Assembly: GCF_004193775.1 (NCBI RefSeq)
Contig: NC_041005.1
Span: forward strand, 5,272,501-5,336,500
Direction of reading: 5' to 3'
Source of the DNA: Glycine soja
Taxonomy: Eukaryota > Streptophyta > Magnoliopsida > Fabales > Fabaceae
Length of the DNA stretch: 64,000 nt
A model generated the notes under the pieces. That model worked only from the letters and a program-made list of their open reading frames with translations. It had not been told where the DNA came from and made no database searches. Position numbers and translations under genes: made by a program. Positions 11,700-26,189 of the stretch are shown piece by piece; position 1 is the first letter of the stretch, and each line of letters opens with the position of its first letter.

Positions 11700-12720
11700 A
11701 AATATCATAAAATTTTCTAGTCTCTAACTCTTAACTAGGAGGGCTTTAATTACCGAGTTGGAGCCCTTCATTCACCGTCACAGCATTGAACCTATGCCAT
11801 TCGCCTCTCGTTGTTCTCAAATGGCACAAGGCCTCTTTTAGTTGCCATTTTTTCATCGAGCCTCTTTTCCCAAACGAGCTTTGAACAATTACATTCACTA
11901 AGATATATTCTCGGTATTTAAGCAAGCATTCAACAAATTACATTCATATTTCATTTGCTAAGTTATACTCTTGGTATGTAAACGACCATTCCAACTCGGT
12001 TCGTACACAACCAATCAAATTTACGAATTTTAACTAAGTTATATAATCAGTTCATGGATGAGTATTCAAATTACGAATAAAATATTGGCAACGTTTAAAA
12101 TTACTCATATCATTCATGAAATGGCCTATTGGCACTTACATAGCAAAACATAAAAATTTAAACTAAGACAAAAGGACAACATCAGTCTTCAACATGCATA
12201 ATTTAACCATTCACCATCTCTTTGAAGACACAAACTGAACAGTTAGCACAAGTTCTCACTGGTTGTTGGCCGACCAACTCATGACTTGAAGTCCCTTCAT
12301 GTTCAAGCACTCGAGGCTGGCAGACTATGTACCGCACCGGTTGTATGCTGATCGGCTCAAGATTTCAAACCTCTTTTTGTGCTTATGCATTCTAGGCTAG
12401 AGGACTATGTACTGTACTAGCCATATGCCAACCGATTCAAGTCTTTTCATGATTACGAACTCGAGGCTGAAAGATTGTGTATTGCACCGATCATATGTCA
12501 ACCAGCTCAAAACTTCCATCATATAGCCCCTTTTATTGATTTTCGTCCCATAGGTATTCCCATTCATCCGTTAACAATTGATCTTTGGACGATCCAACCC
12601 CACAGTAATAATGATCACCTTCGTAACCCCCTAGCATGGCAATGATTACCCAAGGAAAACCGTTACAGGATATCCATAATAGTTGTCAAATTAAGGATAT
12701 CATACACCCAAGATTGAGAA
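11700..12720. mobile_element. LTR-retrotransposon-like non-coding fragment
   Basis: Less AT-rich than its surroundings and built of degenerate internal repeats: a roughly 50-60 bp duplication (copies starting near 11888 and 11938, sharing ATTACATTCA and a CTAAG..ATATTCTCGGTAT-type core), then the ~80-bp tandem array listed separately. Such tandem arrays occur in untranslated parts of large plant Ty3/gypsy elements, and the wording is familiar from soybean repeats. No gag, pol or paired LTR is visible here, so family and boundaries are inferred. Confidence 0.45.
12255..12515. repeat. Degenerate ~80-bp tandem repeat
   Basis: Three to three and a half copies of a unit containing TCGAGGCT, a GACTATGTA-type block and a GCCGACCGGCTCAAG-like block. 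Unit anchors sit at 12311, 12391 and 12461 (TCGAGGC, TCTAGGC, TCGAGGC), giving spacings of 80 and 70 bp. A partial copy precedes them from about 12260. Confidence 0.7.
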
Positions 12721-15700
12721 AGGCAGGTTGTTCACACTAAATCTTTTGTATGTTTGAGTTGATATTGGAGAAAGAAATGGATGCGAGTGATTTAAGAGAG
12801 ACATGAAAAACTTATCGTGTTTGGTTGAGTAATGATAATAGGAAGAATTAGAAGAGTTTCCTACTAGAGAGTTCCACAAATTAAAATCTACTCTTCCTCC
12901 TTCATTAGTGGGATTTTTGGCACACTTGAGTGAGAAAAATGGTTAATGAGTTTTGATGTTATCATACTTGTCAACCTTTTCCCAAGAACCAAGATGAACA
13001 AAGTGTGGCATACTCAAATTAATCCATTTTTAAATGAAATATATTAACTTTCTTAAAATGAAAAAAAGTCAGATTTTTTTTTCAAGTAAAAAAAATCATA
13101 AAATTTGAGATCGGCACACATTTTTTTCTAACCATGGCATTAGTTTAAAGTAGCTTTTGTGGAAGTAATAAATAATCTTCACCAAAAACTGTGAGCAAAT
13201 ATAAGGTAGACATTTTTCTTTCAACATGATTTATTTCATATCCAAATTTTAATAAGGATTCAAATCCTGAACTACTTAGTCAAAGAACACAAACTATTAT
13301 TACTTATATTAATTGTAACTTTCGTGTAATTACACCAGCTTTTCCTATTTTTTAATCAATACTTATGTCTCCCTTGTAGGATGTGTTAGTGTATCATTTG
13401 AGGGGAGTGTCAATGTAATGTTTTCAAATATATAAAAAGATACTAGTGTAATATTTTTAAACTTAAAGAAAGATTAGTATAGAAAAATAAAGTAAAAAAA
13501 AAAAAAAGATGGAATTATGTTATGTCTTATGTGTAGTTATATGAAATCTCACGGGTGTTGAAATAGTTTGCTCAAAAACACAGATAGTACTAGACTTTAT
13601 AATGTACCAACTCGTTATCTGCAATGAAGCCGATATGCTCGTTATGAAGTGTAGTACTATACTCCAGTGGATCACAGCAAGTGGAGTCAAGCGGATGTGT
13701 TCGCTTGGCCCAACTCAATTCAAATGGTTTGGTATAATATTTTATGGATCTTACATCGAAACAAACAAAGAAAATAAAATTCACGAAACCTTTAGGCTCT
13801 GGACAACAAAAAAACAAAGAACTTATGAAAGCCTATCTTTCCCGGTTTTTCCATGAAAATTGCTTTTACATGATTATTATTTTATTTTTTTACGTGGTTA
13901 TTTGTTCTAGACTTCTTTTAAATCCACAAAAATTACTCTCCAGTCTCGATCTACTTCGGAAGATTACAAGAATAAATTTCTCTATTATTTAGTTAGTTAT
14001 TATCATTCCTAAAACTGACACATTCCTTTATACAATTCTTCTGCATATTTAACATTTTCAATTTTTAATGGTGGAATTTTTTTTCTTGAAAATGACTTGA
14101 CTATCAACGGATCGCTTAATCTTTGATGAGTCAATTAGCTGTTTATCATCGCTTGGAATCTTCAAGAGATATACTAATTATCAATATGATTTGATCTTTG
14201 AGATATTCTTAATAAGTGGCCCAGGTTGAGGCAACATTTTTTACAAATAACCAACCAAATTTCCAGTTTGCATATGGTTTCCTATCAATCATTGTATAAT
14301 TTTTTTTAATGTTTGTTTACAAAGGAGTGAAGACCTGAAGTGAGGAAGGGAAAACGTAGACTAACGGTGAAGTCATGAAATTTGAATCCAGAAATTGTGC
14401 AAATTTTTCATCTTCATTTTAATAATACTAGTTTTCATTTTCTCATTTGCCCACAATTCGTGATCATAGTTTTATAAAGTGTAGCATATAGAGACAAAAA
14501 ATGCGTACTAGAATAATAACAAATAACAAAAAAAAAAAACAGTCCTCTTCCCTAAGCCTATTTGTATCTTGAGTCCCAAGAATTATTTTTTTTTCTCCGA
14601 TCAATCGAAAAAACAAAGAAAGAAAGCAAGAAATAAGAGTTTCCTAAAGTTTTGATCCGATAGACAATTAATAAAATATGTGAACTTAAATTAAGGAGAA
14701 GGAAGCGGTGGTACTCCAGTTCAAAACAGGAAAAGTTTTCAGGCTCAAAGAGTGTTTAATTACTATTTTAATTTTAGTTTTATACTTCTTTCATATGATT
14801 TAATTATACATAGTATTGAGATTGATATATTATAATAGTTGATCGGATTGATCCGAACTTGTCCCTAATTTACCACTGGGTCTTGATCGAGTCGAGGCCT
14901 GGTTGAAAAAACTAGCCTTAATAAAGTTTGAGGTCGAGTAAGGACAAAAATAAAACCTTCCCACACCCTAGTTCTTATAATGTCATTATCCTTGGTAACT
15001 AATGTAGATAAGAGGGGTGGTAATAACTTATTCTCTAACTCATTATTTATAATACATACTTATTGAAAATTTCAATTACAAAGTTAAGAGACAGAGTTAT
15101 AAAATAAAAAGCAAGACTTACCAAAAATTATAGTTTTTGATAAATTTTAGCTAATAATAGAAAGTGTTAGAAAATGTATAGTTAATATTATAGACATTTG
15201 GGCCCTAATTGGATCTAACTAGTCCAAATACATATTTTTTTAGTTGATATCAACAAAAGAAGTTACAGAATGAGTCAGTGCATACGTTTCACTATTTTGA
15301 AGCCTACACTTAATAGCTCATAAATTCTTGTGCTACAAAACCTAGTTGTCTTTAATTTCCTCGTTTTAGGGTGCAGCTACCAAGATTTTCTTGTTAGTTT
15401 GTAGCTTATTTAACTAGCTTAAAAATTTGATTAACTAAATGAAACTTGTTTGGAAATTGAGTTTATTTCAAGAGCTTGTAGTGTTGGGGTTTTTTGAAAT
15501 ACTATTTCATGTAGCATTCGAATGTATAAACTTTTAGACTTTTTTTTTTTTCTATTTTCATCTTCAAATTCTTGTTAGAATTCTTTCTTATACATTGTTT
15601 ATATTATTTTACACTTTGAAACTATAATTTGAAATCTAATTTTATCAAATATATTTAATTCAATAGACTAAATTTTCAATTTTCGGTTAGCTTGTGCCTT

Positions 15701-18601
15701 TTTTTTTGTTCAAATACATCTTACTTCTATTTATTTTTTGATGGGCTGTATAAATGGACTTGGTCATTGTTTTGTTGGGTGCTCTCCAATCTTCTACTTC
15801 CTTTTCTTATTGACATTTGAGGTTAGATTAAAATAAGGAGAGGAGAGGGACCTTAGAGGTGGGGGCAGATGGCATTGGAAATTAGGTAAATTTCTTTATA
15901 CCTTGGTTGGGAGAAGGGAAACAGGGCATTGTAACCAAAACGGAATAAAGAAAGTGACGCAAAAGAATGTAAGAAATTATAATATGGTACTTTGGCACAT
16001 ACTTGAAACGTGAAAGTGATTGAATGTCCAATTGACCCTAGAACTAGAAGAAATGGCTCGTTAGTAATTAGTATAGCAGGAAACCTTAAGTATAAAGAAG
16101 ATTTAAATGGTTTCCTCAACCATCGATTTTTCGTCCTATTCTAGTTGCTTATACAAATGAGGAATCAATCAGCGCAATTTCACATTGACCTTTCTCTTCT
16201 TTTAACCTACATGTATACATATTTTTTATTTCATAAATTTATAGTTTATATCATGTCACCAACCTACTCTGTTTTTTCCACATGACTCCGTTTCATTGAC
16301 CCTGCTAAATAATATCCTTTTCACATTGACCAGTTACTTTCACATATACGTAAATTGATTTGCCATAAGAATGATCGAAAGGTCATAAATTGTAATGGCG
16401 TAAACCACTTACATCTGTATATAATATTGACTAATATGTCCAATAATATCTGAACAGTTGGGAAAAAACCATATTATTTTTTTCTTCTTCTAAAAGTTAT
16501 ACAAGCCAATGGCCAATACGCCTGTATTGTTTCATTACCAGTTTAAAAAATAATTATAATATACTGACTTTACACTATCCTGTAAATATAAATCGTTATA
16601 TAACTAAAAATTATTAAGTTCTTATAATTATTTTAAAAATATTTTCTATTAATATTAAATTAATTAGTGATGTAAAAAAGTTTAAATTAATAATGTATTA
16701 AAATTAAACTCAAAAGATAATACTCAAGTTTTTGTCAAGTGCATTGAATAGATATACAAAAGTATGGAAGCTGATCAAGACAAACCAATGTTCTTTCCTG
16801 GCCTTGAATTGTCAAATTTATGATCCAAGGCCTACTAGAAAAGAGAAAACCCTACTTTTTTTTTTCTTTGGGCAAGAATGTGATTAACAAACCCTCCAAA
16901 TTTTTTCTTTTACAAAATAAAATTTATAAATCATTAAATTTATTTCAAATTTCGTGAGCCATATATTGAACGAACATCCAAAGATGCTCCTACATGTTCC
17001 TCCTAGTAATTACAAATGACAGAAACGTTCAACAACTTAACCCCAAGTCTTCACTTTAGCACCCACACCCCAATTTCTCTCTCTCATAACGTTTATTATA
17101 TTTGATTCCGACTTTTTTCTCAGTTTCATCAATCACTAGCAACCCACAATCATCCAAAAAAAAAAAGGAGCAGATTGGTGTGACAAGACTTGAAGGAAGG
17201 AAGACATACAACACGCTCGCATCAAAATTGCTAAAGTTCCAACAAATCACACAAAAACAGAAACAAGTTTGAAAGCAAGAAAATAAAACAGTGAATTCCG
17301 TCGACCATATATATATGATACATCTGTGTAGTCTGAATGCATGCTTGCTCATATTATCAAATATATATACGTCTCTGATGCTTTTCTTTTCCTCATCTAT
17401 CATATCACCTGCATTACCTTGGTGGGGACACATTGCCACCTTACCTATTCTGATTGGTGTTACTATTCACATTTTTTACATATATAGCTTCACTCTTGTA
17501 TCCTTTATGTTATGTTATTTTCTCACGCGCCTTCAGTTGTAGCGTGTAACTAATTCGATCCTTGTTGTGGATGTAACTATATATACTCATATTTGTGTTA
17601 TTAACTTTCACATTGATTTTTATTTTTATTTTTATATTTATGGGTTGCTGGTTTTATCCATGCAGCATCTTATGCGAGGAAAGCCAATTGAAGAAAAAAG
17701 AAGAGAAAAGATTGAGAAGGGTGAAAAAAGTGGTCCAGGGAAGGAAACAGTGCTGGCAAGTGCTTTTGTGGTCCTGGAGTTCAGTTGAGGAAAGCCTAAT
17801 TTAGAGGCAGGTGAAGGGGGGCAAAGGAACATGATATGGTGGGAAGAGGGGGGCCTTGGTTATGTAATTAAGTCACACTATACCATGGGACAATACTAAT
17901 TAATTAGGTTCCAAACATTATTACCTTATCCGATCCTTTAATTTTATCAAATATCAATTATTCCATCAGCTGAATTCTAAATTATTTGATCACGGACCTT
18001 GATATATCTTGTCATGAATCAACTATCCTTAAAAAACCTAAAAGTAAGAAAATGTGAATGAATATTGATATGTTCATATGAATCGAAAGTTGCATGCATT
18101 CTTGTTTTTTTAGAAAAAAAGTTATACACAATATAAATTTGTTTACACAATCATTTAATCACAATTTATCATATATAATAAATTTGTTACTTTTAACACA
18201 ATTATTTTAAAGTAACTCAAACGATAATTTATTATTAGATGATAGTTTAAAATTATTTTATACCATCAATACATAAGCATTAAACTCAAAATTTATTAGT
18301 AAAATTTGAGTACAAAGCAAATACAAGAAAAATAAATTAGCTTTCTTCAACAACACTTTACAGAACAAAAGCAAAGATAAAGTTTACTCTTAATATTATA
18401 AAGTATAACTCTCATTTAAACATTTTCAACATTGTTTTCCTTCTTTTCTGTAAATGTACATTTCATATATTATCTTAGCTACTAATTTAAAAATTCTCTC
18501 AATTAAACTATTTTTGTCTATATCTTTTTACTTAATCTTTTTAACCGTGTATCTCTTTCAATATATATATACTCTCTTTTATCTCAAAGTTTAAATTAAA
18601 T
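12721..18601. other. AT-rich intergenic DNA, no gene supported
   Basis: Several open frames of 60-130 codons exist (13602-13992, 15853-16119 on -, 17056-17439 on -, 17567-17832), but none shows a known domain, paired splice signals or coding-like composition. The stretch 17640-17840 is purine-rich and less AT-rich than its surroundings and could be part of a non-coding transcript; I cannot support a gene there. Confidence 0.5.
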
Positions 18602-18897
18602 TTTAAGCTTAAATATGTTTTTGGTTAATGTAAGTTAGCAATTTTTCATTTTTGTTTTTTATAAGTTCATTTTTTTAATTTTAGTTTATATAAGTTTATG
18701 TTTTTTTAATTTTGATCTTTTGTAAGATATTTTACTTATTTTTAGTTCTTGTAAAATTATGTTTTGTTTAGTTTTGGTCCTTGTAAAATTCTATTTTCTT
18801 CATTTATAATCCCCTTAAGTTTGCACTTACATGGATCAAAATAAGAAAAACATAAGTTTTATAAAGTTATAAGGATTCAAAATATATTTAAATTTTA
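18602..18897. mobile_element. Foldback MITE-like element C
   Basis: About 296 bp with imperfect terminal inverted repeats. The left end reads TTTAAGCTTAAATATGTTTT and the reverse complement of the right end reads TTTAAATATATTTTGAATCC, with further matches in TTTTTC and TATAAG/TGTAAG blocks. The interior is a string of short direct repeats of the form TTTTTAATTTTAG-TTATATAAG. The TTAAATATGTTTTTGG-type end is typical of widespread legume non-autonomous elements, as I recall them. Confidence 0.5.
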
Positions 18898-21056
18898 ATT
18901 TTAATCTTTTTTGAACCTCCAAGATGTGTAATGTATTTTTTTATTAATAAATATTAATTTGTTAAAATGTTAATTTTATCAATAAAAAAATTAAACTCCT
19001 ATCTTATATCTCCACGATATGTAAGGCATAAGGCATATACATATATATACAGAACAGGATAAGGCATTGGAAGTATCTCGCGATTGGGTCTTCAATGCTT
19101 GGTCTTAAGATAAAAGAACAAAATGCACGTCTCTTTTAACCCCCGCAAAGAGCATTATTTGGGTACCACTTTTTGAGCCAAATTCCCTCCTTCGTAATTG
19201 TTCCATGCTGATAATAATATACCGTTTTGCTTTGCTTTGACCCGAACAATCATTTTCCGCGACAAAGTGCACCTCAAAAAACAGTACACGGAAATGGGCA
19301 TAAAACAACGAGGTAATGTAAACTTTTGAAGTAGAAAAATGTGGATAGATACAACGACGGTCTTAATCTGGATAAGACCACCACACATTTGAGTGGGGGG
19401 CTGCGCCATTGTCACGCCTAAACTTAAGACATTTCAAATGCCCATTTGTCCATTGTTTGCACAGACACACCCTTAGGAAAATTTAGGGTTTTATCAAACA
19501 GTGCAGTCCAAAGTTTGTGATTATAACTGCTTCTTTGTCCTTACGCTACATCCACTCGTTTCATTTCACCCCTTAAGATAAGAGCATATAAAATTCAAAG
19601 CAGCGATAATCTACAATGACGAATCTTCCAAGACACTGGAAAAGTTACATTACTTTTTTTCTTATCCACTTTGAAAATGTTTGTGATTATTGGCCTCTTC
19701 TATTCTAACATCAGCAAACTCTTATGGGACTAAAATTTTAATTGAAAATTTGCCACTGGTTGCTTGTATGACTTGCTTATTTTTTGGAGTGAAATAGGTT
19801 TTGGTCAAACCCTCGAAAGTGTATGCTTTATATAACATCATTATTATATATGACTTATGACTTGGACGTAAAAATCAAATCAAATAAACTTTCTTAATTA
19901 AGTGTTATTTACGATGCTTCATGCTTATGTAAATTAATACTTAGACAATTTTCTCTCTCCGGTGAAGGAACTAAATTGATGGTTATAGATATGTACGTAC
20001 AATAAATTTTTTTTATCTCTTTTACCTTATCAAAGACTGGCTGCAGTGAAAGAAAGAAATTCACTACCTCACGTTGACTTTATAGAACTAGTAGATTGAA
20101 GAAGAAAAATTCCCTTCTACGTTAGAAAGTGTCTAGATCGAAATGAGGGCACAAATCAAAGCTAAAGGTACTCGCACTACTAATTTCTTTTTTATTTTTG
20201 TTCAGGAACTAATAGGAAGTAAAGTTTGTTTTAGGACTAATTTGAAATTAACTAAGTTTAAAGTTTCATGGATTAATATGGACTTTTTTGATAGTATATG
20301 AGGTCATATATTTAAGGGTTATACCAAATCAATTATTTGACATTGACTGGAAGTGAGGGTTATATTTTGGAGACCACTATTTTTAGTGAAAGTCTCAATA
20401 ATCTTCTAATCAAATCAGAACCATACATTGTATTATTTAACTTTTTTAATTGACCAATTAGTATCAAAATTAGTTAATGTTACTGTAGATGATTGAAGAA
20501 ATGAGTAATATCTATCAATCTTTATTATTAATTAATAAATATTGTAATTAGGACTAGAAATTAGTTATGTGGAGTGAAATTAGATTCAACTCGACTAGAC
20601 TCAATTATGAAAATTTATTCGGCTGATAGTTTGTCTTGAGTTTAATATAAATCTTATTATTTAGTTGAATATATATAGATCAACTAGATTTATTAATTGA
20701 ACAAGTCAAATTATACATAATTCAAGTTCAACTCATTTATTTAACCAATTCAATTTTCAACTTAAATTTGACTTATTTAAATCATGAACCAAAGTTTATC
20801 AAATCGGGTCTCAAATTAATTTTGAGTTAGTTGGATTCATTATATTGCTACTAGTAACCAATCAATTAATCGTGGAAATTGACGAATTGCTAGTAGTCAT
20901 ATGATGCAATGTATGTTTGCAATTTTACTAACGAAGAGAGCTAGCTAGCTAGAGATAAGTGATTTTCGTATTCTATAGTATAAATTATAGATTTGCAACA
21001 ATTACTATTATTATTATATTTATTATATTTTCATTGATTTTAGATAATGAACTATA
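18898..21056. other. Intergenic DNA, no gene supported
   Basis: Overlapping - strand open frames at 19105-19415 show no family features. The stretch 20575-20848 has weakly inverted ends (GATTCAACTCGACT-like against GAATCCAACTAACT-like) and may be another degraded foldback element. Confidence 0.45.
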
Positions 21057-21228
21057 AATACATACTCTATATTTATTATATTTTAACTAGTTGACAACCC
21101 ACATTAAATTTATAGAGAAGCATTTAGATTAGATATTCACACAATACATACTCTATATTTATTATATTTTAACTAGTTGACAACACATTAATTTTATAGA
21201 AAAGTATTTAGATTTGATATTCACATAA
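21057..21228. repeat. Two-copy 86-bp tandem duplication
   Basis: The unit beginning AATACATACTCTATATTTAT is repeated with an 86-bp offset (21057 and 21143) and only a few differences, suggesting a fairly recent local duplication. Confidence 0.85.
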
Positions 21229-21972
21229 TATAATACGCTTGAAGAGAAACAATAAATTTTGAGTGTAATTAAGTTTCAGATCAAAGTAAATATTATAATC
21301 GACCAAAAAATAAAAAATGAAAATATTAGAATTTCACTGGAAAGTTAAAAATCTAAATTAGAATAATTAAAAGAAAAAACATCCTAGAAAAATCAAATCT
21401 ATAGAAAAGAAAGTAACCATCCCATTTCTTTCATTTCCAAGGTTTAAAAAAAATAAATGTTACTCTTCATGTGTGTATCATTTTTATTTTATTTATTTAT
21501 TTATCAATGAAATGAAAGAAGTGGAGGAAAAGGAAAGAGAGAGGATGCTAACTCAACTTACACGGCTAGTGCCTTAGCGGATGCTCCACGGAACCTACAC
21601 CTCTTTCCTTTGACGGATAGTAACCTAATCAACATCAATCACACCAACGTCAAGGAGAGTCGAATCAACCAAAAGAAAATGGTGATTTTTCTAATTAGAA
21701 GAAACTTCATCGTTGTTTCATTAAAAAATGCAAAATAAATAAGTAAATAACTACCGATGAAAAAAAATAACAAATTGAGCTAATAAATAAGTAGTAGACT
21801 ATACGAGTCACGAGTGTGTTGAAATTCTAACAAATACCCAGGGATTACTTGTTAAGAACACAAATGTGAACGTTGCCAATAAAACATATCTGTTATACTA
21901 AAAATATGAAAAAAAAATGTTTAATATTGACTTTTTAGATAATGATTAGTTATTTTGAGATACTCATTAATG

Positions 21973-22060
21973 AGTCTAATATACATACTTGTACCAAAAA
22001 AAAGTCTAATATATATACTTGTACCCAAAAAAAGTCTAATATATATACATAATCCAATTA
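21973..22060. repeat. Three-copy 30-bp tandem repeat
   Basis: AGTCTAATATAYATACTTGT-type units start at 21973, 22003 and 22033, joined by ACC and A-runs. The third copy decays after its first half. Confidence 0.85.
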
Positions 22061-22375
22061 ATTAAGTATGAGCAATTCGTTTTATATGCACATATTATCT
22101 CAAATGATTTTTTTTTTTATAAAACAGACTTAAATATATTTTAAGTTTACAATAAATTAACGAATTTAATTTTAATTGCCTATTTAAAAATTTATGTTCA
22201 ATTCTTAATAAAATAAAATAAAAACTGTTTTTGATACTTGGTATTTTATTTTAGTCTTTTCAATATATTTTTTTATTTTACTCCTTATAATATTTAATTC
22301 ACTTTGTATTAGTCTTTTTAAAAAATATTTGATAAATATTTATAACAAATGATCTACCTATTTTGTGGAGAAATT

Positions 22376-22378
<3 letters not shown>

Positions 22379-22436
<58 letters not shown>
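22379..22436. repeat. (TA)n microsatellite
   Basis: Uninterrupted TA dinucleotides for about 58 bp. Confidence 0.95.
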
Positions 22437-22439
<3 letters not shown>

Positions 22440-25400
22440 GGACTAAAACAATTTTTAAGGATTTAATTTTAATTTTAACCTCTTCAATTTAAATTGCTTG
22501 TAATTTTAGTTTCTCAATTTTTTTTGAAACTGATCCTATTTATGTTTAAAATTAAGTAAATTTAGTTTTGTTCTCTGTTTTTTATCTAAAAATTTTAAAT
22601 CATTGTTTTTTATCTTCTAAATATTCGGAGGCTTTATGATTGATTTAGGGCATGGAATAATTTGAAAAGTAAAAAATCTAGATGAAAAGTGATAAAACTT
22701 TTGGTGAAGGAAAGATTTGGAGAAGTGATTTGATATATTCAATTTATAAAAATAATAAAGTAAAAAGTGAGAATTTAAATTTTTGAAATAAAATTAGTAT
22801 TACTAAAAATCTTATTTTAAAATATAAAACCTTAATTAAATTAAAAGACTACAATGTCATTGAATTCAAACTTAGGATCTAAAAGTAAAATTATTTTTTG
22901 GTAAGTAATATCTAAAAGTACAATTATGCATGTTACAAATATTACCTTTTTTTTTTAAAATAAAGTTACAATCAATACCTAAGTCCTAACAATCGTGTAT
23001 TCGTTTTTTTGCATATAAAAACATGTTGTGGGTGGAACAATAATTCTCCGTACTTCACACGTGTGCCCCTACATTTCAACATCATAGAATCCCCCTCACC
23101 AGTTTTTCTTTTAAGAAAAAAATATACAGCGTAAGTATTCAATTTGATTACAGAAGTGAAAGATGGCACCAAACTAAGTAGATAGACTTAAAATTTCAAT
23201 TTATTTATCTATTTAAAGTGAAGTTGAACAAGGGCCAATTTATTTAAAATTTTAAAAAAGTGATTCTAAAAATAATTTTAAAACTGATTTTTAAAACGCA
23301 GGTAGGAGTTATTTCTTAATATAAAGAAGCCTAAAATTACATTTTAAAAAAAACTGTTTAAACAAACACATTTAAAAAATGTTGATTTTATTTATAAAAA
23401 AAATTATTTTATAAGCTTAAATAAGGAAACCCTACATCTAAAAGAGATGCCACCTGTATTTTTATTTCATAGTATTTTAATCATTATATGGTAAAGAACA
23501 AATATTTATTTCTGTATAATTAAAGCTTATAATGAATAATATTTTTAAATATCTAAATTATATTTTAAAGTCAGAATAAACAATATAAATTGTAATATAT
23601 TTTTTTAACTATTGATAATTAAAAAATGAAAAATAGAAATTAAAGAAGGTGGGTTGAAAGAAATAAACAATTAAGAAAATTAAGTGTGTAAATAAGGATA
23701 AATTAAAAAATAATAGTTTAAACTCCTGTCTAACATGTTTAACGACTCAACTAATTAGGAAATGGACAGCTAATGGATCTGTGAGCTAATTTGGCACAAC
23801 AACAGTATAGAATAAACTTAGAAATAGTTTCACCTTATTTGAGTGAAATTAGACCAGAATGGATTGATTGTTATGAAACGATGGTGCGTAACAGAACAAA
23901 GATTGCCGACCGTTTTGGATGTTGCCGTGCCGTACATATGACTGGGGTCGCTGGAAACTACAATGTATCCAGACTCAGTTTAGCAAGACAAGACAAATCA
24001 CGAACCATCTTGCTACTGGGGAAAAAAAACTATGAAAAATGAAAAGGAAAAAAGTAGAAATAAGATTGTTTAGTTTACATTAAAGTAAATAAAAAAGAAA
24101 TGAAACATTTAAATTAAAGTGATTAATTTAAATAAGAAAAGAAAAAAATATTAACCATTAACACAATTCTTATTTGTTGTGATAAGATGCTACTATGATG
24201 GCCGGAAGGATTTCACAGTGAGATGGTTTTGACTTGTAAGAACTCCAAGTATTAGGTGAATACATGTAAAAGAGAGAGTTACTTGTGAAAATATACCTTT
24301 AGATATATAGACATCATTGCCAAAAAAAAAAATCGTCGCTGTTCATTATTTTGCTAGAAGCATGATGTTGTCACATTTTTAAATATACTTTAAGTCTATT
24401 ATTTAGTCAACAACTTATAATTGTGCTCAAATTTACTTCTTATATCATTTAAAGTATTGTAGGCAAGATATTTTCTGTAAGAGTTGCTCTCAACTTAGTA
24501 TTACTTGGATGGAAGTAATATTAACTTAAAGTTTAAGATTGATGCATTCTGGTAACAATTACCAAGTACATGAGACTAGGATGCAAGTAATATTAACTTA
24601 AGAAGGAAAGAGAGATGGTGAATTCATATTTTTTCACTAATAAAAAATTAATCATTAAACTAATATTTATTGATAAAATAAAAATATTTTATTTTCGTAA
24701 AAAAGGCAAAAAAAACTTTTATTGCCGTCAAAACAGAAATATTCTAAGAATAAAATAAAAACAGAAATATTCAAATGAAATAAAGAAAAACCCTACTACA
24801 ACACACCCTTTGCTTTGTCACATATCTACCTAGTATTATGCATAATGATTGAAAATACGTAAGGGTAACGACTGACAATAGCTATCTATTTATCTCCTCT
24901 ATATTATGAATAATAATATATGTATATTTTATTGAAGATAATTTAGTTTTGATCAAATAAAATTATCACGAATCACAAATTTTCTTTTAATTATTTCATG
25001 CAATTGTATATTAAGAATATTAGTATATTATAAACACTTATTTAATAGTTTTCATTTTTCATATATCTTTTTCTTTATATTATATTTTCTTTCTTTAATG
25101 ATGATAATTAGTATCTTTACCTCTTTAGTGAAATTCTGATATATTTATACAAGTTTTGATTTTTTAATCAATTATAAAACCAACTCTCAATTTAAAAATT
25201 AATCACATTTAAAATTTTTTTTTTTTTTCTTACAATATATTATGCAGAAATTAAACCTAAATCAATTCTCACAAATTTAACGTTAGTTGAGGTACGGCCA
25301 TTGAAATGATAAAGTTTTCTCCCATTCTTTCTCTCAAGTAAAATTAAACATTTTTATCCGAATACAAATTCAGACATCTCCAAGTAAATCACGTAAGAAC

Positions 25401-26189
25401 ACTCAAATCGTACTTTAGCGTCGTCGTCGTGACTCGTGACAATAGCTCTGCAAGTATACTATTACGAACACAGAGTCAAAAATGGAAAAAGCAATACTGG
25501 ACTCGCTATTAATCACTGTAATTTATCGTTTGGTACGTGTTTTTATGTTTATTTTTTTAGATAATCTTTGATCAAACATTTATTGATTATAATATAAGTT
25601 TAATATTCATGCACTCGCTCACAGTTACATTGTCAGTAAATAAATATTTTTCTCTTATAATATTTTAATAGTTCTACTTTTAAGTTTAAACTTTTCTTAT
25701 CGAAAAATCACCATTTTCTTATTTTTAATATTTTGGATTAATTAAGATTCTATTTATTCACAAAAAATTACGATTTTAGTTTCTAAATTTTTTTAAAATT
25801 TGTTTTTTTTTAAGTTTTGAACAAAAATTTAACTTAACTTCTTTTTGTTAAATTTGTTAGTCCATAAACAAAAATTTAATCTATCGCTAAACTTTCAAGA
25901 AATTTTGTTAATATGTTTTGAATCTGTCATTGAATAAATTTTGTTAATTAGTAACTAAATAAATAAATTATTGTTACGTAATATAATATCACTGCCATAT
26001 TATTTCCTAACAAAAGAAATCTAATGATATAGAATAAAATATGTATTTGATGAAACCGGGAGTCAAATATTTTTAATAAAATAATATTTTATAAAATTGA
26101 AAGGTAAAAGAAAAAGAAAAGAGAGAAGGGGGACCATAAGATTCATGTTATAGTAGGAGGACAAATAGGCGTGAACAGCGAACAATTTT
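22437..26189. other. AT-rich intergenic DNA, no gene supported
   Basis: Contains an 83-codon open frame at 23791-24042 that is less AT-rich than its surroundings but matches nothing I know. Poly(A/T)-rich stretches at 23220-23420 and 25720-25960 look like old repeat debris. Confidence 0.45.

Noticed and set aside
13602..13992. Open frames of about 75-85 codons on both strands
   Set aside because: No family resemblance, and the frames overlap in opposite directions without any one looking coding.
17056..17832. Cluster of open frames on both strands, possible short gene
   Set aside because: A splice acceptor-like site precedes 17666, but no partner exon, domain or conserved motif could be found.
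20575..20848. Possible further foldback element
   Set aside because: Only about 15-20 end bases look inverted and pairing does not continue inwards convincingly.
23791..24042. 83-codon frame with fairly coding-like composition
   Set aside because: I recognise no motif, and no flanking exon or promoter supports it; kept only as a note in the spacer entry.
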